From VXYL01 sp964348085 (GTDB taxonomy: Bacteria; Pseudomonadota; Gammaproteobacteria; Pseudomonadales; Azotimanducaceae): a DNA stretch of 33,717 nt. A program made the position numbers and the translations under genes. The stretch lies in assembly GCA_964348085.1 (NCBI GenBank), contig CAYGBI010000042.1, forward strand, positions 1 to 33,717, read 5' to 3'. Shown piece by piece: positions 29,493 to 33,717 of the stretch (the stretch's first letter is position 1; each line of letters begins with the position of its first letter). Under the pieces are notes generated by a model. That model had not been told where the DNA came from. It ran no database searches and saw only the letters and a list, made by a program, of their open reading frames with translations.

Positions 29493-29780
29493 TCATGCCG
29501 CCTCAATCCGTTCGACCTTGATGTCTTTGATGCGGCGCCGCGCCTGACAGAGATCGTAGGCCATTTGCAGACCGAGCCAAGTTTCAGGCGTGGAGCCGAA
29601 CGCCTTGGCGAGGCGGATCGCCATGTCGACGGAGACACCTGTGTGCTCGTTAACCAGCCCGGACAGGGATTGTCGGGAGACTCCGAGGTGACCAGCGGCG
29701 GCAGTCACCGACAATCCGAGCGGCTCAAGACATTGCCGCTTCACGATTCCGCCAGGATGGGGAGGATTGCGCATGGTCAT
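29493..29780 (-). CDS. higA: HigA-type antitoxin
   Basis: A 95-residue Xre-family DNA-binding antitoxin. It starts MTMRNPPHPGGIVKRQCLEP and has a helix-turn-helix around LSVTAAAGHLGVSRQSLSGL, then the family signature STPETWLGLQMAYDL. The ATG at 29780 has AGGAGG eight bases upstream, which decides the start against the longer frame reaching 29834. It lies 13 bases downstream of the HigB-like gene, the usual toxin-first HigBA order, and would repress its own promoter together with the toxin. Confidence 0.92.
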   Translation of the reverse strand: MTMRNPPHPGGIVKRQCLEPLGLSVTAAAGHLGVSRQSLSGLVNEHTGVSVDMAIRLAKAFGSTPETWLGLQMAYDLCQARRRIKDIKVERIEAA

Positions 29781-29793
29781 GATGGTTGCCTCC

Positions 29794-30066
29794 TCAACGG
29801 CAGTCCACATAATCGACATCGACCGCGTCGCCATCCTCGAATCGGAAGGTCACCCGCCAGTTCCCGGAGACGATAATGGCGTAGTAGCCCCGGAGTTCAC
29901 CCTTGAGCCGGGGTAGCCGCAGCCCGGGCAGATCGACGTCCCCCGGTCCGCGGCCATGATCCAGCACAGCGAGTATGTCCAGCAGTTTGCGAACATGCTC
30001 GGGAGCTACGCGCGACGGCATCCTTCGTACAACGCCCCGAGGCCGCGGTGCTTGAATGACGCACAT
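29794..30066 (-). pseudogene. higB: HigB-type toxin, N terminus frameshifted
   Basis: The C-terminal 75 residues from the ATG at 30021 read PSRVAPEHVRKLLDILAVLD, LKGELRGYYAIIVSGNWRVT and VDVDYVDCR, matching HigB/RelE-fold mRNA-cleaving toxins. The expected N terminus, SFKHRGLGALYEG, is present just upstream (from 30059) but in another frame, ending at a TAG. A one-base loss near 30018-30022 would explain this. Translation could still start at 30021 and give a truncated toxin without the first strand and helix. The open frame from the ATG at 30066 (MCVIQAPRPRG) has no family similarity at its N terminus. Confidence 0.75.
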
Positions 30067-30179
30067 TCATCGCCGGAGCTTGATTTGCCAAGTGTCACCT
30101 GTCAAATGACGCTCGTAAGTTGGGGCTTAGTCTGGGCAGTTTATTACCAGTGGTGCGCCGTGTCGCTGCCCTAGTAGAC

Positions 30180-30301
30180 TCAGCAAATTGCGCAACATAG
30201 ATTGCGCAATTTGGCGTAACAGTCTATAAATCGAGCAAAATATTGCGCGAATATGCGTTATCGTGCCCATATTGCGCATATCGCGCAAATAATAGGCAAC
30301 C
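30180..30301. promoter_or_regulatory. AT-rich leader with repeated TTGCGC/GCGCAA operators
   Basis: This block is clearly poorer in GC than its surroundings. It holds two perfect palindromes TTGCGCAA (30188-30195 and 30202-30209), an imperfect one TTGCGCGAA (30243-30251), and TTGCGC-ATATC-GCGCAA (30272-30288) just ahead of the Fic start at 30302. The sites are roughly one, four and seven helical turns apart. This is the pattern of a multi-site operator, plausibly bound by the Fic protein's own winged-helix domain or by the neighbouring HigA. Confidence 0.65.
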
Positions 30302-31699
30302 ATGCTCGAGTCGGCGCTAAATCGAATCGAAGCCATCGTCGCCCACCATCCTGACGGGATCGGTGTGCAGCGCATCGCCCGCGAACTCGATGACGCCCTA
30401 CCTCGGCGGCCCCTTCAGTATCGGCTTCGCAGGCTGGTCGCCTCCGGCCGTGTTATCCGTCACGGGGCGGGTCCGAGCACCCGGTACGGGGTGCCCCGAT
30501 CCATTGACGTCGAGATCCGCTCGACGGCGGGTGTGCCGCGCACGGGCGTCCGACTCGAGGTCGTTCCCCGAGAACTGAAGAAGCTCCGAGACGACTTGCG
30601 GAACGAGCACTTGGCGCGGTCGGCGGAGCACCGTCCACGAATCGGTTACAGCCATGCGTTCCTAGACGACTACCGCCCCAACGTCGGCGCCTACCTGTCG
30701 GACGACGAGCGAGCCCGGCTTTGGGGCATGGGGCAACTGGCGCGAACACCGGAGCCCGCCGGAACCCACGCCCGCCGGATCCTCGACCGCCTGCTGATCG
30801 ATCTCTCTTGGAACTCGAGCCGTCTCGAGGGCAACACCTATTGGCTGCTCGACACCAAGCGCCTGCTTGAGTCCGGCGACGCGGCCGAGGGCCTCGACAG
30901 CCGCGAAACGCAGATGATCCTCAACCACAAACACGCTATCGAGTTTCTGGTCGAAACCGGGGACCAAGTCGGCTACGACCGCCGTACGGTCCTCAACCTG
31001 CATGCCTTGTTGGCCGAGGACTTGCTTCTCGACCCGTCCGCGCCGGGTCGATTGCGGACTATGCGGGTCGGCATTGAGGCCTCCGCCTACCGGCCCCTCG
31101 ACATCCCTGCGCAGGTGGAGGAAGCCTTCGACCGGCTGCTGGCAACCGCACGGCAGATCGCCGACCCGTTCGAACAGGCTCTGTTTTGCCTAGTCCAATT
31201 GCCCTACCTCCAAGCTTTCGACGATGTCAACAAGCGGGTCTCGCGGCTCGCCGCCAACATCCCGCTGATCAAGCACAACCTGTCGCCGCTCTCTTTCAAC
31301 GACGTGCCCCGGGACTACTACACTGACGCCGTCCTGCTGATCTACGAACAGTACGACGTCCGCTTGATGAAGGAACTCTTCCTCTGGGCGTACGAGCGCT
31401 CCGCCGCACGGTACGGCGCCGTCCGACAGTCCGTCGGCGAACCCGATCCGTTCAGGGTCCGCTACCGCGATTCGCTACGCGAACTGGTGGGTGGGATCGT
31501 TCGCGACCGTCTGGACATCAAGTCGGCTTCGGCTAGGGTCGCGGCTTGGACGGCCGATATTGACGGCGCTGACCGTGCGCGATTTCGGGAACTCGCGGAG
31601 AACGAACTCCTCGGTCTGCACGAAGGCAACTACGCACGCTACCGGGTTTCGTCCGCCGAATTCGACGCTTGGCGGGAAGTCTGGGATGCCAGGTGCTAA
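30302..31699 (+). CDS. Fic family protein with degenerate active-site motif
   Basis: A 465-residue protein. An N-terminal winged helix-turn-helix region (about 1-65) precedes a Fic N-terminal segment, and the Fic core is around 160-350. The inhibitory-helix motif SSRLEGN (172-178) fits S/TxxxE(G/N), which normally blocks ATP. The catalytic motif HxFxDGNGRxxR appears as QAFDDVNKRVSR (304-315): His is replaced by Gln and the first Gly by Val. Without the His, classical AMP transfer is doubtful, so it may act as a regulator or a different nucleotide or phosphate transferase. The ATG at 30302 lies directly behind the palindromic leader. Its neighbours are HigBA and other toxin-antitoxin remnants. 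Confidence 0.85.
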   Translation: MLESALNRIEAIVAHHPDGIGVQRIARELDDALPRRPLQYRLRRLVASGRVIRHGAGPSTRYGVPRSIDVEIRSTAGVPRTGVRLEVVPRELKKLRDDLRNEHLARSAEHRPRIGYSHAFLDDYRPNVGAYLSDDERARLWGMGQLARTPEPAGTHARRILDRLLIDLSWNSSRLEGNTYWLLDTKRLLESGDAAEGLDSRETQMILNHKHAIEFLVETGDQVGYDRRTVLNLHALLAEDLLLDPSAPGRLRTMRVGIEASAYRPLDIPAQVEEAFDRLLATARQIADPFEQALFCLVQLPYLQAFDDVNKRVSRLAANIPLIKHNLSPLSFNDVPRDYYTDAVLLIYEQYDVRLMKELFLWAYERSAARYGAVRQSVGEPDPFRVRYRDSLRELVGGIVRDRLDIKSASARVAAWTADIDGADRARFRELAENELLGLHEGNYARYRVSSAEFDAWREVWDARC

Positions 31700-31741
31700 C
31701 GCTGCGAATGGTGACCGCCTCGAACGCCTAGGCTGGAGCGA

Positions 31742-31934
31742 TGCCGACCATCGGGTACGCCTTGCAGGGGGTTGGGCGACCTCGACCCCGGAGCCGGCGA
31801 ACTTCCGCCTCCGGGAGTTCCGGCGTTTCGAACGCATCGGCCGCCGCTGGTGGCGCCCGTAACGTAGACGGTGGGCAAGAACTCGTCCCGCACCGGGCCA
31901 CGACACATCCGGTAGGTGGTTCCGGGGGGTCAGG
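31742..31934 (-). pseudogene. Decayed copy of the SRCR/fibronectin-like gene tail
   Basis: On the minus strand the frame includes RDEFLPTVYVTGATSGG, matching GDEFSPTVCVTGATSGG at the C terminus of the gene at 33059-33717. DNA similarity runs from 31742 to 31934 against 32950-33158, including bases downstream of the intact stop. The stop is lost here and upstream domains are absent, so this is a gene fragment. It lies just downstream of the Fic gene and is convergent with it. Confidence 0.8.
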
Positions 31935-32048
31935 ATCTTCACATGAGGGACACCGGATCCTTAATCTCTTCAACTTGGTTGGTCACCTTGGGTGGGGTTG
32001 TGCCCAGAACGGGTGGCCCGTGTCGGACATATCACATAGTTGCCAGCC

Positions 32049-32621
32049 ATGAGCGACGAGAATTGGGAGACTCCCTACATCCCGCCTCAAGGGATCGTCA
32101 CAGAGTGCCTTTTCCCTGACGGCTGTACTTGCTGGGAGAATCCAGTCATGCACCGTCCGCTGCGACCACTTGAGAGGTTCGACCATCCCCCACTCAAGCG
32201 TGTCGGCGCAGTCGGGTTTGATTGGGATCCAATCGAAAGCCTCCGACAGGTGATAGCGAAGGCGTGCGCAGGCTTGCCATATGAGTACCGCCCGGATGTA
32301 AAGGAACTACGTGCGGCTTTCGCCAGCGGACAGTTCGCCGAGCAGCACTGCATCGCTCTGGAGTGGGCGTTTTCCGGGATGCGGGTTAAGTATGTATTTC
32401 CCGGATTGGTTGCGGGGGCGCAACTTCCGATTTTTGAGGTGGCCCGCTGCTTCTGGACTGTATTTGATGGGGCATCTTTCGGCTGCGGCCCTTGGCTTAA
32501 TCAGTGGGCGGACGACCCGCACAAGCCGCATCCGTCCACGGAGGTCACACCCCTGCGAGTAGATATCAAGCCATCGTCTGGAACACGATGGCGTAATCCA
32601 GCCTCGGCGAGCGCCGGATAA
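32049..32621 (+). CDS. Uncharacterised protein
   Basis: A 190-residue frame from the ATG at 32049 (MSDENWETPYIPPQGIV); a TTG at 32040 would add three residues. It has five Cys residues, aromatic-rich stretches (WENPVMHRPLRPLERFDHPP; FWTVFDGASFGCGPWLNQW) and no signal peptide or membrane helix. I recognise no family. The last 30 residues look like read-through into non-coding DNA. It lies among gene fragments in the accessory region. Composition makes the first 150 residues plausible as a real protein, but I am not sure. Confidence 0.45.
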   Translation: MSDENWETPYIPPQGIVTECLFPDGCTCWENPVMHRPLRPLERFDHPPLKRVGAVGFDWDPIESLRQVIAKACAGLPYEYRPDVKELRAAFASGQFAEQHCIALEWAFSGMRVKYVFPGLVAGAQLPIFEVARCFWTVFDGASFGCGPWLNQWADDPHKPHPSTEVTPLRVDIKPSSGTRWRNPASASAG

Positions 32622-32661
32622 GGCGAGGATGCCGCGCGCGTGATCGGCGAGGGCGCGGCGG

Positions 32662-32860
32662 TCAGGAAGAGTTGGCGCGCCGGAGGACCGGAGCGAGTGC
32701 CCGCAGAGCCTCGTCGACGGACTTCGCGTCCGGGAACACGTCGAGGAGATCCGAGCGCGACGACGTTGGTGCCTTCGGCGTAGCGCCGTGCGGTGACGCC
32801 TCGAACAGCGCCAGAGAAGTCGTATTCCCAACGCATGGTGTCGCGGTCCTCGGGAGGCAT
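32662..32860 (-). pseudogene. Antitoxin-like gene (second copy), frameshifted
   Basis: The first frame, from the ATG at 32860 (MPPEDRDTMRWEYDFSGAVR), continues RRYAEGTNVVAL. The conserved C-terminal half DLLDVFPDAKSVDEALRALA then appears in the next frame, ending at the stop at 32662. Dropping one G from the GG in CTCGGATC restores NVVALDLLDVFPDAKS and a 65-residue protein, so a single inserted base separates the halves. Its first 75 bases match, inverted, the fragment at 17981-18074. No partner toxin is visible next to it. Confidence 0.78.
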
Positions 32861-33058
32861 GCTAGGCGCCTTGCTCTTATTGTCTCCTTTCGGCGAAGAC
32901 GGTAGATGCTTCGATAGAAGAGTCCTCGTGTTGGCGGGGTTGACTGCCGCCAACCATCGGGTGCGCCTGCGGGGGCCCCGGCGACCTCCACCAAGGTCGC
33001 CCGACCCCCTAAGCAGGCGAACTTCCGCCTCCCCTGGAGTTCCCCGCGTTTCGACGTC

Positions 33059-33717
33059 TCAGCCGCCGCTGGTGGCGCCCGTGACGCAGACGGTGGGCGA
33101 GAACTCGTCCCCGCGCCGGGCTAGGACGCACATCCGGTAGGTGGTTCCGGGAGTCAGGCCGTCGGCGCCGCCGTTCGGGTTGCCGAACAGGTGGAAGTGC
33201 CAGCGGTCGTCGCCCTGCTGGTGGAAGGGCCGCGCGTACTGGCGGGCGGCGGGTGTGCAGTCGGCGGTTCCCGCCGCGATGCAGACGTCGTAGATGAGGC
33301 TGCGGGTCGCGGTGCCGGCGGGGGGATCCCAGTTGAAGCGCAGGTGGGTGCGCGAAGTCCGGTCCACCACCGCGTTGGTCGGCGAGTCGAGGGTCGGGGT
33401 TGGGGCGGATTCGGATGTGCAGGCCAACCCCACGTCTTCGTCGTGGAGGCAATTGTGGGCCTTGGTGTGCGGGCATTCGTCCAAGCGGTCCTCATCCCCG
33501 GTGCAGCGCAGGTTGTCGAGCACGATGGGGCCGCTGCCGAGGCCGAAGGGGTTTCGGAACCCGAAGAACTCCTCGGCTGCCGCATAGCCGAGCTGGCGGC
33601 AGGCGACGTCGGCGTCCCGGGCGTCGAAGTCGTCGTCGCAGACGGTTCCCCATTCGTTCTCATGCAGGATCTCGAGCCGCCCCTCGCTGGGCACCGCGCC
33701 GTTGACCAGCCGCAGAT
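33059..33717 (-). CDS. SRCR-domain and fibronectin-III-like protein, 5' part beyond window
   Basis: The frame is open to the window edge and ends at 33059. It begins inside a scavenger-receptor cysteine-rich (SRCR) domain (RLVNGAVPSEGRLEILHENE, then GTVCDDDFDARDADVACRQL), with six Cys residues spaced as in the family and the LDNLRCTGDEDRLDECPH block. A fibronectin type III-like region follows (LRFNWDPPAG to GLTPGTTYRMCVLARRG) and the protein ends VCVTGATSGG. SRCR domains are extracellular ligand-binding modules, common in animals and rare in bacteria. The protein is probably secreted or surface-bound; its signal sequence and start lie outside the window. Confidence 0.85.
   Translation of the reverse strand, partial: LRLVNGAVPSEGRLEILHENEWGTVCDDDFDARDADVACRQLGYAAAEEFFGFRNPFGLGSGPIVLDNLRCTGDEDRLDECPHTKAHNCLHDEDVGLACTSESAPTPTLDSPTNAVVDRTSRTHLRFNWDPPAGTATRSLIYDVCIAAGTADCTPAARQYARPFHQQGDDRWHFHLFGNPNGGADGLTPGTTYRMCVLARRGDEFSPTVCVTGATSGG

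Overview
The window reads as a high-GC (roughly 60-65 % by eye) gammaproteobacterial chromosome segment, most likely from an uncultured or host-associated lineage. The core block argues for this: mrp/apbC and dcd run leftwards, metG runs divergently, and rsx/rnf genes follow metG. Ankyrin, SRCR and fibronectin-like coding regions, a selenoprotein, a CaiB/BaiF CoA-transferase and a PhyH-type oxygenase are what I would expect of marine or sponge-associated bacteria, but no taxonomic marker fixes the lineage. An N-filled gap flanked by homopolymers at about 19.93-20.09 kb shows that this is a draft assembly, so the single-base frameshifts reported here may be either biological or technical.

Region by region. 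1-697: no gene I can support. 698-2295 (minus): dcd and apbC/mrp, overlapping by ATGA. 2430-8538 (plus): metG, rsxA, rsxB, rsxC, rsxD and rsxG. RsxC lacks the usual N-terminal domain, no rsxE follows rsxG, and about 0.63 kb between rsxC and rsxD is filled with at least 16 copies of a GGGACACCCAC motif plus a decayed duplicate of the rsxD 5' end. 8601-17949: a metabolic cluster with an ankyrin protein, a PhyH-type dioxygenase, an NAD-dependent reductase/epimerase and a CaiB/BaiF CoA-transferase on plus. On minus come an RraA-family aldolase-like protein, a thioredoxin-like/UGSC-associated protein and a selenoprotein in which UGA is read within a UGSC motif. An N-acyl-D-amino-acid-deacylase-like amidohydrolase on plus closes the cluster.

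17.97-33.7 kb is accessory. It holds an antitoxin-like fragment, an MntA-HepT (MNT/HEPN) pair with a frameshifted HepT, and a very large single-polypeptide (Type ISP-like) restriction-modification protein interrupted by the assembly gap. Next is an SGNH hydrolase / SxtJ / small DUF5989-SxtK-like / carbamoyltransferase operon, then tRNA-Val and tRNA-Asp, a small CxxC protein, a HigBA pair whose HigB is disrupted, and a Fic protein with a degenerate active-site motif behind an AT-rich leader full of TTGCGC/GCGCAA sites. The right end has an uncharacterised ORF, a second inverted and frameshifted copy of the antitoxin-like gene, and the 3' part of an SRCR/fibronectin-like gene, with a decayed copy of its tail 1.2 kb away.

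How the genes work together. The rsx genes encode an ion-translocating, membrane-bound ferredoxin:NAD oxidoreductase, here apparently incomplete. The 8.6-17.9 kb genes look like a degradative or detoxifying pathway (CoA transfer, oxygenation, keto reduction, aldol cleavage, amide hydrolysis) with a selenium-dependent redox pair; the substrate cannot be read from sequence. The SGNH/SxtJ/SxtK/carbamoyltransferase group probably carbamoylates a glycan or secondary metabolite. The right third is defence and addiction functions with signs of duplication and decay.
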